DNA of 64,000 bases from Myxococcales bacterium (GTDB lineage Bacteria > Myxococcota_A > UBA796 > GCA-2862545). The translations under genes and the position numbers were made by a program. Positions 47,677 through 56,535 of the stretch are shown here, piece after piece. The stretch covers positions 30,923 to 94,922 of the forward strand of contig JAHQVJ010000083.1 in assembly GCA_019634415.1 (NCBI GenBank), read 5' to 3'. Position 1 is the stretch's first letter; each line of letters starts with the position of its first letter. Under the pieces are notes generated by a model. The model ran no database searches. It was not told the DNA's origin and was given only the letters and a program-made list of their open reading frames with translations.

Positions 47677-48678
47677 ATGCCCGCTTTGGCTGGATGGTTG
47701 CTGGGGGGTGCGCTGGGCTGTCTGGGGGGAGCGTCCACGACGGCGTCCGACGTCTCCGATGCCGACACGGACACCGATGTCGACGCGGACACCGATGTCG
47801 ACACGGACACCGACACCGACTGGACGCCTGCAGATCTGGCTGGCTGCACGGCGGAGGTCCGCACCGACGAGGGGGACGACGAGTCGGTGGAGATCACGCG
47901 CACGCTGCTCTACGACGCGCGAGGCCTGGTGATGGAGCAGCTGTCCGACGATCCGGACGAGCCAGCGCGACTGGAGACGGACCACGACGATCTGGGCCGC
48001 ATCGTCGAGTGGCGCCTCGATCATGACGGCGATCAGATCTTCGACGAGGTCTGGACGCGCACGCTGGGAGATGCGCAGATCTCGGATGGCCTCGACGGGG
48101 GCATCGGCGACGTCACGTCGTTCTGCCGCGACACGGACGCGGACGGGATCTGCGACTTCGAGGAGCGCATGTCCCACGACGCGGACACGGGACTGCGCTC
48201 GCTGTACGAGCTGGACGTCGATGGGGACGGGGCCTTCGACGGCACCTGTACCTACGACTACGACGATCGGGACCGGCGCGTCGCCTTCGAGTGCACCGAC
48301 CTGCTGATCAGGTCGGCGCAGTACACCTATGGAACGGGCCCCCTCGACTACGTGGTGGCGGTGGATCTGGGTGACGACGGCACGGTGGACAACCGCAGCG
48401 AGCGCCACTACGACGCGCAGGAGCGCTTGGTCTTCACCGCCGAGGATCTGGATGCCGACGGCGTGTGGGACTCCGACGCCGCGACCACCTTCCGTCCCGA
48501 CGGCACCATCGAGCTCGTCGAGGGCAACGTGCGTCAGCCTGCTACGGGCCGCTTCCGCGAGGAGTACACCTACGACGCTGATGGCTACACGGCCGAGGCC
48601 CTGTTCGGGCTGGACGTGACGGGCGACGGGGTGCCCGACACGCGAACGCGCCGCACGTGGTCCTGGAGCTGCCCGTAG
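47677..48678 (+). CDS. Asp-rich secreted lipoprotein
   Basis: A 333-residue orphan. A hydrophobic N-terminus ends in A-L-G-C (Cys15), a plausible lipobox. Then comes an Asp/Thr repeat (about 25-48; D-T-D-T-D-V-D-A-D units), coded by near-exact tandem repeats of about 18 bases at 47760-47820. The rest has many D-x-D-x-D/G segments (D-T-D-A-D-G-I-C-D, D-V-D-G-D-G-A-F-D) that may bind calcium. ATG at 47677 has GGGGGGAGGGG ahead. It is convergent with the TerB-like gene, three bases away. Confidence 0.65.
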   Translation: MPALAGWLLGGALGCLGGASTTASDVSDADTDTDVDADTDVDTDTDTDWTPADLAGCTAEVRTDEGDDESVEITRTLLYDARGLVMEQLSDDPDEPARLETDHDDLGRIVEWRLDHDGDQIFDEVWTRTLGDAQISDGLDGGIGDVTSFCRDTDADGICDFEERMSHDADTGLRSLYELDVDGDGAFDGTCTYDYDDRDRRVAFECTDLLIRSAQYTYGTGPLDYVVAVDLGDDGTVDNRSERHYDAQERLVFTAEDLDADGVWDSDAATTFRPDGTIELVEGNVRQPATGRFREEYTYDADGYTAEALFGLDVTGDGVPDTRTRRTWSWSCP

Positions 48679-48681
48679 CTT

Positions 48682-49614
48682 CTACCAGAAGCGCCGCAGG
48701 TACTTCACGACCTCTTCTCGCGTCAGTCCCAGGCACTCTCCGGCTTCCTTGAGCACCCGCATCTCCCGCGCGTCCAGGCTGCCGTCGGCGTAGCAGGCCG
48801 AGAAGAACAGACCGATCAGCGCGAGCTTGTCGTGGTGGCCCAGGCGGCCGGCGAGACAGGCCTGTGCTGCCTGGAGGTACTCGCCCTGAGCGGCTGGGCC
48901 GTCGAGGCCCAGGCTGGCGATGAGCTCTGCGGGAAACACGCTGTTCATGAACTCCTCCTCGCCCTCGCGGACGACGCCGTCGGCTTCGACGATGCGCGTG
49001 GAGAAGTGGCGCGCGAAGGCCAGGCGCATGCGCTCGGTCTCCCGCTCGGCGTCGCCGTAGGGAGCACGCACGCCGAGGATCTGGCGAAGCTCGCCGGCCA
49101 GGTGGTCGGAGGAAGCGCGATTCGCATCCACGCGGGCGGGCCGAACGTGTCCCTCGGAGAGCTCCAGGCGTCGACACCACAGACCCTCGCTGTCGCGCGC
49201 CATGGGGAGGAACGGAGTGCCTCCGTGCAACAACGCCGCGTTCACTCCGTTGGAGGGCACCCGCTCGATGCTGCCCGCCGCATACAGCTCTGGCTCCGCG
49301 TCCATGGCAGCGTCGAGAGCGTCGAGGTGGCTCGACGTCGCTGGGCCATCGAACACGAAGTAAGTGGTGACCTGCGTGTGGCGCTGGTTCTTTCGATCCA
49401 ACGCCACCCGCCAGCCCATCCCCACCAGCACCGGAAGGGCCGACGCGTCGTGGAAGGGGGTGGCGATGCGCACCGCCATGCGCTGCACGTCGGCCCAGCT
49501 GCGCCGCGCCAGGATGTCGATGGCGTCGGCTGCGAAGGACACACAGTTGGGATTGCTGGGGAGTGGAAGCTCCGACGTCACGTCGGCATCATCGGTCCCA
49601 GAGTCGACGTCCAT
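48682..49614 (-). CDS. TerB-like domain protein
   Basis: A 310-residue protein with no signal peptide. The C-terminal 110 residues resemble TerB/tellurite-resistance helical domains: F-F-S-A-C-Y-A-D-G-S-L-D-A-R-E-M-R-V-L-K (D-G-x-x-x-x-x-E core) followed by L-G-L-T-R-E-E. The first 200 residues have W-A-D-V-Q-R-M and G-W-R-V-A-L-D but match no family I know. ATG at 49614 is chosen because the longer frame only mirrors the TSP3-repeat gene. It diverges from the TSP3 gene; link unknown. Confidence 0.6.
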   Translation of the reverse strand: MDVDSGTDDADVTSELPLPSNPNCVSFAADAIDILARRSWADVQRMAVRIATPFHDASALPVLVGMGWRVALDRKNQRHTQVTTYFVFDGPATSSHLDALDAAMDAEPELYAAGSIERVPSNGVNAALLHGGTPFLPMARDSEGLWCRRLELSEGHVRPARVDANRASSDHLAGELRQILGVRAPYGDAERETERMRLAFARHFSTRIVEADGVVREGEEEFMNSVFPAELIASLGLDGPAAQGEYLQAAQACLAGRLGHHDKLALIGLFFSACYADGSLDAREMRVLKEAGECLGLTREEVVKYLRRFW

Positions 49615-49686
49615 CGGACAACGATACCGCACCTGGACGCGTCCCCGAATCGATCCGAGCAGAAGAAGGCGGAAGCGGGGTCTGTC

Positions 49687-51399
49687 GTGTGGATGCTTGC
49701 GGCGTTGTGGTGCTGGATCGCGGGAGCACAGGCTCAGAGTGTGGGCGGCGGGCACGTGCACGCGATGCTCGGTGCCATCGACAGCGACGGGGATGGACTC
49801 GACGACGCAGTGGAGTCGCTGCTCGGCACCGATCCCAACGACTCGGACTCCGACAACGACGGCTTGCTGGACGGGCCCGAGGTCAACGTGCACAACACCG
49901 ATCCTCTCGTGCGCGACACCGACGGTGACGTGCTCACGGACGGAGAGGAGGTGCTGTTCCTGTCGACCGATCCCACAGACGCCGACACGGACGGAGGTGG
50001 GGCCTCGGATGGAATCGAGATCGTGGTGAACAACACCGATCCGTTGGATCCGTCCGATGACACGGTGGCCTCCGACTCGGACTCCGACGGCCTGGCGGAT
50101 GTCGACGAGACGACGGTGCACGGCACCGACCCGGCGAACGACGACACGGACGGCGACGGGCTGCAGGATGGCTTCGAGGTGCTGCTCGCAGGGACCGATC
50201 CCCTCGACGACGACAGCGACGACGACCTGCTGTTGGACGGCGCCGAGGTGTCGCTGGGCACGTCGGCGCTGGTGGCCGACACCGACGGGGGCGGGATCTC
50301 CGACGGCACGGAGGTGAACGTCGATGGCACCGATCCGCTGGATCGCGCCGACGATCTGCTGGACACGGACGGCGACGGGCTGCTGGATCGCGACGAGACA
50401 GACGTGCACGGCACGGATCCGTTGCTGGCCGACACGGACGGCGACACGCTGACGGATGGCGCGGAGGTGACGGACCACGGTACGGATCCCCTGCTTGCGG
50501 ACACCGATGGCGGCGGGATCTCCGACGACGTGGAGCTGCTCGAGGACGGCACCGATCCCCTCGACGGGCTCGATGATCTGCTGGACACGGACGGCGACGG
50601 ACTGCTGGACCGGGACGAGCTGACACAGCACGGCACGGATCCGCTGGAACCCGACACCGACCACGATGGCTTGCTGGACGGCGCTGAGGTGCACGAACAC
50701 GGGACCGATCCGCTGTCGTCGGACACCGACGGCGACGAGCTGTCGGACCTCGACGAGATCGAGCTGCACGGGACCGATCCGACGGAGCGCGACACCGATG
50801 CCGATGGGCTGTCGGACAGCCAAGAGCTGGTGGTGCGCGGCACGGATCCGCTGCTGTGGGACACCGACGGCGGGACGGTGGAGGACGGCGCCGAGGTGAC
50901 GCATGGCACGGATCCGCTGGATCCGAGCGACGACGTGCCCCCGCTCGACACCGATGGGGATGGGCTGCCAGACGTGGTCGAGGAGAAGCTCGGCACGGAT
51001 CCCCTCCTCGCGGACACGGACGGAGACGAGCTCGACGACCACCTCGAGCTGCGGACACTGGGCACGGATCCACTGCTCGCCGACACGGACGGAGACGGAC
51101 TGTCGGATGGAGCAGAGGTGACGCTGGGTACCGATCCGCTGTCGTCGGACACCGACGGGGGCGGGGTGCCGGACGGCGACGAGGTGGCGGCGGGCAGCGA
51201 TCCCCTGGACCCCGATGATGACAGTGTGATCGAGCCGATCCCAACGGAGCCGGGCCCGCCGATGGGCGAGCCGTTGGGCCCCCTACAGGGAGGCTCGGGG
51301 TGTCGCTGTGGTTCCGAATCGGGAAGGGCAGGCTGGCCAGTCGTGTTGGCCGTGTGGTTCGTCGCTGTGGGGCGGCGACGTGCCTGGCCCGTGCGCTGA
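49687..51399 (+). CDS. thrombospondin type 3 repeat surface protein with MYXO-CTERM-like tail
   Basis: About 570 residues. A short signal peptide (about 1-17, ending A-Q-A-Q) is followed by about 20 repeats of 20-26 residues with the calcium-binding pattern D-T-D-G-D-G-L-x-D-x-x-E-V and G-T-D-P-L. The last 35 residues have paired Cys (G-C-R-C-G), a hydrophobic helix and an Arg cluster, as in MYXO-CTERM sorting signals. It is likely a surface or adhesive protein processed by a dedicated sortase-like enzyme. GTG at 49687 or ATG at 49693 is the start; the much longer open frame upstream mirrors the TerB-like gene. Confidence 0.82.
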   Translation: MWMLAALWCWIAGAQAQSVGGGHVHAMLGAIDSDGDGLDDAVESLLGTDPNDSDSDNDGLLDGPEVNVHNTDPLVRDTDGDVLTDGEEVLFLSTDPTDADTDGGGASDGIEIVVNNTDPLDPSDDTVASDSDSDGLADVDETTVHGTDPANDDTDGDGLQDGFEVLLAGTDPLDDDSDDDLLLDGAEVSLGTSALVADTDGGGISDGTEVNVDGTDPLDRADDLLDTDGDGLLDRDETDVHGTDPLLADTDGDTLTDGAEVTDHGTDPLLADTDGGGISDDVELLEDGTDPLDGLDDLLDTDGDGLLDRDELTQHGTDPLEPDTDHDGLLDGAEVHEHGTDPLSSDTDGDELSDLDEIELHGTDPTERDTDADGLSDSQELVVRGTDPLLWDTDGGTVEDGAEVTHGTDPLDPSDDVPPLDTDGDGLPDVVEEKLGTDPLLADTDGDELDDHLELRTLGTDPLLADTDGDGLSDGAEVTLGTDPLSSDTDGGGVPDGDEVAAGSDPLDPDDDSVIEPIPTEPGPPMGEPLGPLQGGSGCRCGSESGRAGWPVVLAVWFVAVGRRRAWPVR

Positions 51400-51482
51400 C
51401 CCAGAGTTTGCCCAGGTTTGCATCCCGACAGGGCAGCCACTAGGCTCGCCCTCAACCCTCTCGTTCTCATGGAGGACGTCCA

Positions 51483-52190
51483 ATGCGTCGGTTCATCGTG
51501 TTCGCTGCCACACTCGCTCTCACCCTCGGCCTGTCGGACGTGGCAGAAGCGGGCAAGCGCGGGAAGAAGGGCAAGGGAAAGAAGGCCCAGACCGAGATGG
51601 CGGCAGAGCAGTCGGGGCCATCCACCCGTGCGCTGCAGATCGAGCGAACCGGTGTCGATGATGTCGACGCCGTGTTCATGAAGGCGAAGGACCCGGTGGA
51701 CACTGTTCGGCGCTCGCGCGCGAAGGTGAACTCCGTCAGCACCAACCTGAACACCGCGCTGGGGCTGGCCGAAGGCACGTCCTTCGCCGACGCGCTGGGG
51801 GACCTCAAGCAGCGGGCCGAGGGCAAGATCCAGATGGTGACGTCTGGTGAGGGCTTTCCGAAGCTCGAGGCTTCCGATGCCGTGCCCGAGGACGTGCAGC
51901 GAGGCATCACCGCCGTGAATACCGGTGTGGACGATGCGGGGAAGGCCAAGACCCACCTCGAGTCCGTTCCGGACAAGCTCACTGCGGTGAGCGACGAGGC
52001 CTCCGAGATCTCGCTGGAGTCGCTGACCAACAGCGGCGTGAGCCCATTGAAGGCGCCCAAGGTCCTCAAGCAGATCAAGGGCAACCTGGACACGCTGTCC
52101 ATGGCGAAGGATGAGCCCATGGCGTTGACCGACTCGATCAACGGGCTGTTCCAGGATATCCGGACGACCTTCGCCGACGCCGAGGGCTGA
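51483..52190 (+). CDS. orphan secreted helical protein
   Basis: A 235-residue protein with a clear signal peptide (about 1-23, ending V-A-E-A) followed by a lysine/glycine-rich basic stretch (G-K-R-G-K-K-G-K-G-K-K). The rest is rich in Ala, Val, Thr and Asp, with predicted helices that may form a bundle. No domain is recognised. Start ATG at 51483 has GGAGG seven bases ahead. The stop overlaps the exonuclease start (TGATG), so the two may be co-transcribed, though functions seem unrelated. Confidence 0.6.
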   Translation: MRRFIVFAATLALTLGLSDVAEAGKRGKKGKGKKAQTEMAAEQSGPSTRALQIERTGVDDVDAVFMKAKDPVDTVRRSRAKVNSVSTNLNTALGLAEGTSFADALGDLKQRAEGKIQMVTSGEGFPKLEASDAVPEDVQRGITAVNTGVDDAGKAKTHLESVPDKLTAVSDEASEISLESLTNSGVSPLKAPKVLKQIKGNLDTLSMAKDEPMALTDSINGLFQDIRTTFADAEG

Positions 52191-53053
52191 TGCAGGTCCA
52201 CCTGATCGATGGCACCTTCGAGCTGTTCCGCTGCTACTTCGGCTCGCCCAAGGCGCAGACGGCGGACGGCACGGAAGTGGGGGCGGTGCGTGGGTTGCTG
52301 CGCACTCTGGGCTCCCAGCTGGCGCGCGACGAGACGACCCACGTGGCCGTCGCCTTCGATCGGGTGATCGAGTCGTTCCGAAACGACTTGTTCGATGGCT
52401 ACAAGACAGGGGCTGGCATCGAGCCTGCGCTGCTGGGGCAGTTTCCCCTGGCGGAGCAGGCCGCTCGCTCCCTGGGTGTGGTGGTCTGGCCCATGGTTCG
52501 CTTCGAGGCCGACGATGCGCTGGCCACGGGAGCCGCACGCTACGCCGAGGGGTCGGACCGTGTGCTCCTGTGCTCTCCCGACAAGGATCTGGCGCAGTGT
52601 GTGCGTGGCTCGAGCGTGGTGCTCTGGGACAGGCTGCGCGACCGGACCTACGACGAGGCTGGGGTCATCGAGAAGTTCGGGGTGCCTCCGGCATCGATTC
52701 CAGACTGGCTCGCACTCGTGGGCGACTCGGCAGACGGTATCCCCGGGATCCCGCGCTGGGGCGCCAAGTCGGCGGCGGCGGTGCTTGCTCGGTACGGCAC
52801 CATCGGTGCGATCCCCCTCGATGCGGAGGCCTGGGACATCAAGGTGAGGGGCGCTGCGAGCCTGGTGCGAGAGCTCGAGGGCAGGCTCGGTGAGGCTGAT
52901 CTCTACCGGACCCTGGCCACGCTCCGCACCGACATTCCGCTGGAGCAGGACCTGGAGGACCTCGAGTGGCGAGGTGCACTGCGGGAGCCGCTGGCGGATC
53001 TGTGTGCTCGAATCGAGTTCGATCGCTTCACGGATCGGGTGGCCTACGCCTGA
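52190..53053 (+). CDS. 5'-3' exonuclease of the PolA-N/FEN family
   Basis: A 287-residue stand-alone FEN-like nuclease. N-terminal L-I-D-G-T-F-E-L-F-R with metal Asp; F-D-R-V-I-E-S-F-R-N and F-E-A-D-D-A-L-A (acidic cluster), then S-P-D-K-D-L-A-Q, A-L-V-G-D-S-A-D-G-I-P-G-I-P (H3TH DNA-binding) with a K-S-A helix. These match the 5'-nuclease domain of DNA polymerase I and E. coli ExoIX. It may remove RNA primers or flaps. ATG at 52190 overlaps the previous stop. The end overlaps the convergent TMEM220-like gene by 26 bases. Confidence 0.88.
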   Translation: MQVHLIDGTFELFRCYFGSPKAQTADGTEVGAVRGLLRTLGSQLARDETTHVAVAFDRVIESFRNDLFDGYKTGAGIEPALLGQFPLAEQAARSLGVVVWPMVRFEADDALATGAARYAEGSDRVLLCSPDKDLAQCVRGSSVVLWDRLRDRTYDEAGVIEKFGVPPASIPDWLALVGDSADGIPGIPRWGAKSAAAVLARYGTIGAIPLDAEAWDIKVRGAASLVRELEGRLGEADLYRTLATLRTDIPLEQDLEDLEWRGALREPLADLCARIEFDRFTDRVAYA

Positions 53054-53393
53054 GCGTCCACGCGCCCAGGATCACAGTCCAGATGGAGGCGACGAGGAGC
53101 CCGAGGGTTTCTCGGATCACCTCCCGATCGAGCAAGCCCGTGGCGTGTTGTCCTGCCATGTCCCTCGGGTCGTCGCCAGCGGACAGGTACAGAGTGGCCG
53201 CCAACACCGAGGTCAACAGGCCGAAACCGATGGCGGGTCGGTGGGGCAGACGCCCTGCAACCGCTAGCCCGCAGCACGTGGCGGCGGTGCCGTACATCAC
53301 GATCCACGGCACGGGGTCGGGGTCGTTGAGCTGCACGATGGCGGCGTAGGCGAACATCGCGACGCCCAGGGCGGCGAACAGGCGGTACAGCAG
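53028..53393 (-). CDS. TMEM220-like small membrane protein
   Basis: About 120 residues with four hydrophobic segments and Y-A-A-I-V-Q-L-N-D-P-D-P-V-P-W near the start, the signature of the TMEM220 family; M-Y-G-T-A-A follows. The frame has ATG only at 53357, which cuts the first helix short. A CTG at 53393 gives the full helix and has GGAGG five bases ahead, so a CTG start is proposed. If ATG is used, the feature is 53028-53357. Function unknown. Confidence 0.55.
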   Translation of the reverse strand: MLYRLFAALGVAMFAYAAIVQLNDPDPVPWIVMYGTAATCCGLAVAGRLPHRPAIGFGLLTSVLAATLYLSAGDDPRDMAGQHATGLLDREVIRETLGLLVASIWTVILGAWTLRRRPPDP

Positions 53394-53482
53394 GCGAACC
53401 TCCGAGGGGAGCGTAGCTCGCTACCGTGCCGAGCACCGAACCCGGGTCTGTTAGGTGTTTGCCGTCGCCGGAGACCCTCGCC

Positions 53483-54406
53483 ATGCTCGCGCATCCCCCC
53501 CTGCTCGTGTTGCTCGTCGCCTGTGGCGGGCCCGATCTGGCCAAGCTGGAGGTCGAGCAGCAGGCGCTGGAGCGCGAGGTCGGCGTATTGCGCACGGACG
53601 TGCAGAGCATGCGGGAGCAGATGCAGGCCATGGGGATGCTCCCGGAGGGGCCCGCGAACGGGGCTGTGGCTGGGCCGAGCGCCGGCCTGGATGGGCAGCT
53701 GACCTTCACGGCGACGCGGGAGGGGCCGCTGCCGGCGCTGCCTTCCTTGCCCGAGCCGCAGCGCCGTTCCGGCACGAAGTGCGGCTGGCGCTTCTTCGCG
53801 CCTTGGCTCGATCAGGTCTCCGACATCTCGCTGGACCGGACCGGAAGCGGCAAGTCGTCTCCGATCCTGTTGCTGCAAGCGGGCGAGGAGCTCACGGCCC
53901 ACGCCAACCTCCCGAAGTTCGAGCGCTCGTGCTCCGGTGCCTTTCGCGTGCAGCCTCGCTACATCTTCTTCTCTCCCTTCGACGACGAAGATGCGGTGTC
54001 GGGCCCCTGGACGCTCGCGCTGGACGATGCGGTACCTCTGGCGCGTGGCGGAGACGGGCAAGGGATGTACTGGGTGTTCCCGGGCACCACGCTCACGTTC
54101 ACGTTCGACGGCGACTGGGTGCCGGAGTGGGGCGCCTTCGGTGTGACCGTGGATGCCCGCCTGCTCACGGTGGGCACCCCCGAGCAACCACAGCGAGCGC
54201 CCACGGCGATGGCACAGCTCGAGGTGCTCGGGAAGCGAAAGTCGGGGAGAGAGAACCGCTTGGGGCTCGTGCTCGAGACCGATCCGCCCACGGAGGCCTG
54301 GACGGTGCGCGTGGAGTCCCCCGCGGACGGACCGTGGGTGCTGCTGCAGACCCTGTGGGTAGGCAACGAAGAGCAGGCGTTGGTGGTGGCGGGGGAGCGC
54401 GGCTGA
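53483..54406 (+). CDS. coiled-coil lipoprotein of unknown function
   Basis: A 307-residue lipoprotein with lipobox L-L-V-A-C (Cys14), a short coiled coil (about 18-50) with heptad Leu/Val, a Gly/Pro-rich linker, and a beta-rich remainder with two Cys (K-C-G-W-R-F and R-S-C-S-G-A). No known family. ATG at 53483 is chosen over the upstream open frame because it gives a proper lipoprotein signal. The stop overlaps the sulfatase-like lipoprotein start, so both may be made and exported together. Confidence 0.6.
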   Translation: MLAHPPLLVLLVACGGPDLAKLEVEQQALEREVGVLRTDVQSMREQMQAMGMLPEGPANGAVAGPSAGLDGQLTFTATREGPLPALPSLPEPQRRSGTKCGWRFFAPWLDQVSDISLDRTGSGKSSPILLLQAGEELTAHANLPKFERSCSGAFRVQPRYIFFSPFDDEDAVSGPWTLALDDAVPLARGGDGQGMYWVFPGTTLTFTFDGDWVPEWGAFGVTVDARLLTVGTPEQPQRAPTAMAQLEVLGKRKSGRENRLGLVLETDPPTEAWTVRVESPADGPWVLLQTLWVGNEEQALVVAGERG

Positions 54407-56181
54407 TGATGGCGCCGGCTTGGGTGGTGATGACAGCGCTCACGGGGTGCCACACACAGCGCGAGCAGCGTCTGGTGGAGCGAGTGGGTGCGCTGAGGCA
54501 GGAGGTGGCCACCTTGCAGGCCGAGGCCGATGCGCTGAAGGAGGTGCTGGCGCTTCAGCCGCCTCCCACCCAGTCGGTGCGCGTCGACAACGATCCGCCG
54601 GGCTTCGATCTGCGGCGACCGCTGCCGGCAGGTCACCCTCGCCGACCCGACGTGATCCTGCTGTCGATCGACACGCTGCGTGCCGATCACCTGGGTGCCT
54701 ATGGGTATGAGCGAGACACGAGCCCCTTCCTCGACGAGCTCGCGGCGGAGGGCACGGTGTTCGAGGCGGCGTGGTCTCCCAGCCCGTGGACGCTGCCCTC
54801 CCACGCGACCATGTTGTCGGGTGCGCTTCCGGCGCAGCACGGGGCGATCGAGGACCACCTGAGGGTGCCCGACGACGTGCCCCTGGTGCAGTCCACGTTC
54901 CGTCGTGCCGGGTACGGCACCTTCGGGGCGGTGGCCACGCTGTTCGTGTCGAGCCGCTATGGCTTCGAGCGTGGCTTCTCCACGTTCCAGGACTTCGGCA
55001 TCTTGGATCGCGAGCAGAACAACCTGTCCACGGTGGACGCCGACCATGTGTTTCACCACGCGCTGCACTGGGCTCAGGAGCAGCCATCTCGACGGCCGCT
55101 GTTCCTGTTCCTGCACGTCTACGACGTCCACTACAACTACGACGCGCCGCCTCCCTTCAACGAGCGCTTCGATCGGGCGCCACAGTGGGGCGACGAGCTG
55201 TACCGCAACTACACGGCCTACCGGCGCCAGATGATCTCCGCGACCCAGCTCGAGCACCAGGTCGCTCAGTACGACGAGGAGATCGCCTTCGTCGACGACC
55301 GCTTCCGAGCGTTCGTGGAGACGTGGCGAGCTGCGGGTCGGCAGGCCACGATCGTCGTCACCTCGGACCACGGAGAGGAGTTCGGGGAGCGGGGTAGCTG
55401 GGGGCACGCCCACACTTTGTGGCCCGAGCAGCTACGGGTGCCACTGATCGTGCACGGATCTGGGGTACGGGCTCAGCGGGTGGCCCAGCGCGTGGGCACC
55501 GAGGACATCGCGCCCACCCTCGCCGGGTTGGCCTCGTTGTCCTTTCGGGCTCCGCAGGGAGTGGATCGCACACCCACGCTGCGCGAGGGGCTCGAGGTGC
55601 GCCCCGAGGCGTCGGCCGCCCGGTTCGCCGAGACGTCCCGCTTCGACAGCCTGGTGCTGCGCTGGCATCGGTGGCCCTTCGATCTCCATGTCGACATGGT
55701 ACGAAAGAGCCGGTCGTTGTGTCAGCTCGAGGTCGATCCCACCTGCTCGAGCAACGTCTACAAGCGCCACCTGTCCGACGCCGAGGACCTGTTCGCCGAG
55801 ATGATGGGCCACGTGGGGTCCCCCTGGCGTGCCGAGGCATCTGGATCGGTGCAGGTGGTGGACGGCATCGCCTTCGTCGAGACCTCGCGCCACAACCAGC
55901 AGCTGGAGCTCGAGGCAGGGGAGGCGTTCACCGTGATCCCGGGAGATGCCGAGGTGTCCTTCGGGCAGGAAGGCGGCTCCTCTCAGGGGCCCTGGAGACC
56001 CTTCGGAGGCATCGTGCCGGGTGCTGGTTGCCCGCTCTCCTACGACGGACGCTTCACCGTGGGCAATGCCCTCGTGGTGTCGGACGAGGACAAGGAGATG
56101 CTGGAGGCCCTGGGCTACCTTCAGGCCGATCCGACGGACGTGCCCGAGCCGGGCCCTACGGGGCGACGAGCCTGCCGCTAG
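54406..56181 (+). CDS. sulfatase-fold lipoprotein hydrolase with threonine at the nucleophile position
   Basis: A 591-residue alkaline-phosphatase-superfamily protein. Lipobox A-L-T-G-C (about Cys15) and a short coiled coil (about 20-48) precede the catalytic domain: L-S-I-D-T-L-R-A-D-H-L-G (metal site), then W-T-L-P-S-H-A-T-M-L-S-G, where Thr129 replaces the Cys or Ser of the sulfatase C/S-x-P-x-R motif, and S-D-H-G-E-E-F-G (about 324-331). A Thr nucleophile is known in phosphoglycerol transferases such as LtaS, so the substrate may be a phospho- or other ester rather than a sulfate. The last 100 residues are unclassified. It overlaps the preceding lipoprotein gene. Confidence 0.8.
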   Translation: MMAPAWVVMTALTGCHTQREQRLVERVGALRQEVATLQAEADALKEVLALQPPPTQSVRVDNDPPGFDLRRPLPAGHPRRPDVILLSIDTLRADHLGAYGYERDTSPFLDELAAEGTVFEAAWSPSPWTLPSHATMLSGALPAQHGAIEDHLRVPDDVPLVQSTFRRAGYGTFGAVATLFVSSRYGFERGFSTFQDFGILDREQNNLSTVDADHVFHHALHWAQEQPSRRPLFLFLHVYDVHYNYDAPPPFNERFDRAPQWGDELYRNYTAYRRQMISATQLEHQVAQYDEEIAFVDDRFRAFVETWRAAGRQATIVVTSDHGEEFGERGSWGHAHTLWPEQLRVPLIVHGSGVRAQRVAQRVGTEDIAPTLAGLASLSFRAPQGVDRTPTLREGLEVRPEASAARFAETSRFDSLVLRWHRWPFDLHVDMVRKSRSLCQLEVDPTCSSNVYKRHLSDAEDLFAEMMGHVGSPWRAEASGSVQVVDGIAFVETSRHNQQLELEAGEAFTVIPGDAEVSFGQEGGSSQGPWRPFGGIVPGAGCPLSYDGRFTVGNALVVSDEDKEMLEALGYLQADPTDVPEPGPTGRRACR

Positions 56182-56444
56182 GCCAGGGCGGCAACGGGGC
56201 TCCGGAACATGCCGAAGGCCGTGTTCACGACCTCCCACAGCACCTCGCGCGCCTCGGTCATGCGCCCCAGATCGCACAGGGTGCGCGCGTACGCCAGGGC
56301 GTCCGTGGTGGACAGCTCACCCTCCACGAGAGACACCATGGCCTGGTGTGCTCGGCCGCCAGCCGAGCGAATGAGGTCCATGCAGGCTTCGTCGTCTGCC
56401 TGCAGAACGTCCCAGATGGTCTGAAACCAGAGATCGAAGTCCAT
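56178..56444 (-). CDS. small helical protein of unknown function
   Basis: An 88-residue acidic protein with predicted helices, including D-L-W-F-Q-T-I-W-D-V-L and A-R-E-V-L-W-E-V-V. No family recognised. ATG at 56444 has AGGGTGG upstream; a longer frame to 56525 is possible. The stop overlaps the end of the convergent sulfatase-like gene by four bases. Confidence 0.5.
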   Translation of the reverse strand: MDFDLWFQTIWDVLQADDEACMDLIRSAGGRAHQAMVSLVEGELSTTDALAYARTLCDLGRMTEAREVLWEVVNTAFGMFRSPVAALA

Positions 56445-56535
56445 CACGTCCACCCTGGTGATCAAGGTAGCGTGATTTCCGACTGACCGTCCAGAATGTT
56501 TTGCGAGTGTGCCGCTAACGCGCACACCGCCTACC

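Noticed and set aside
46153..48408. A 751-codon minus-strand frame across the FprA-type gene
   Set aside because: An Arg/Gly-rich shadow; FprA motifs are in another frame.
49770..51230. Tandem repeats that could be mistaken for CRISPR
   Set aside because: Repeats are in frame, encode TSP3 units and have no constant spacer length.
49734..52538. A 934-codon minus-strand frame opposite the TSP3 gene
   Set aside because: It is Ser/Pro/Arg-rich and mirrors the Asp codon repeats of the real plus-strand gene.
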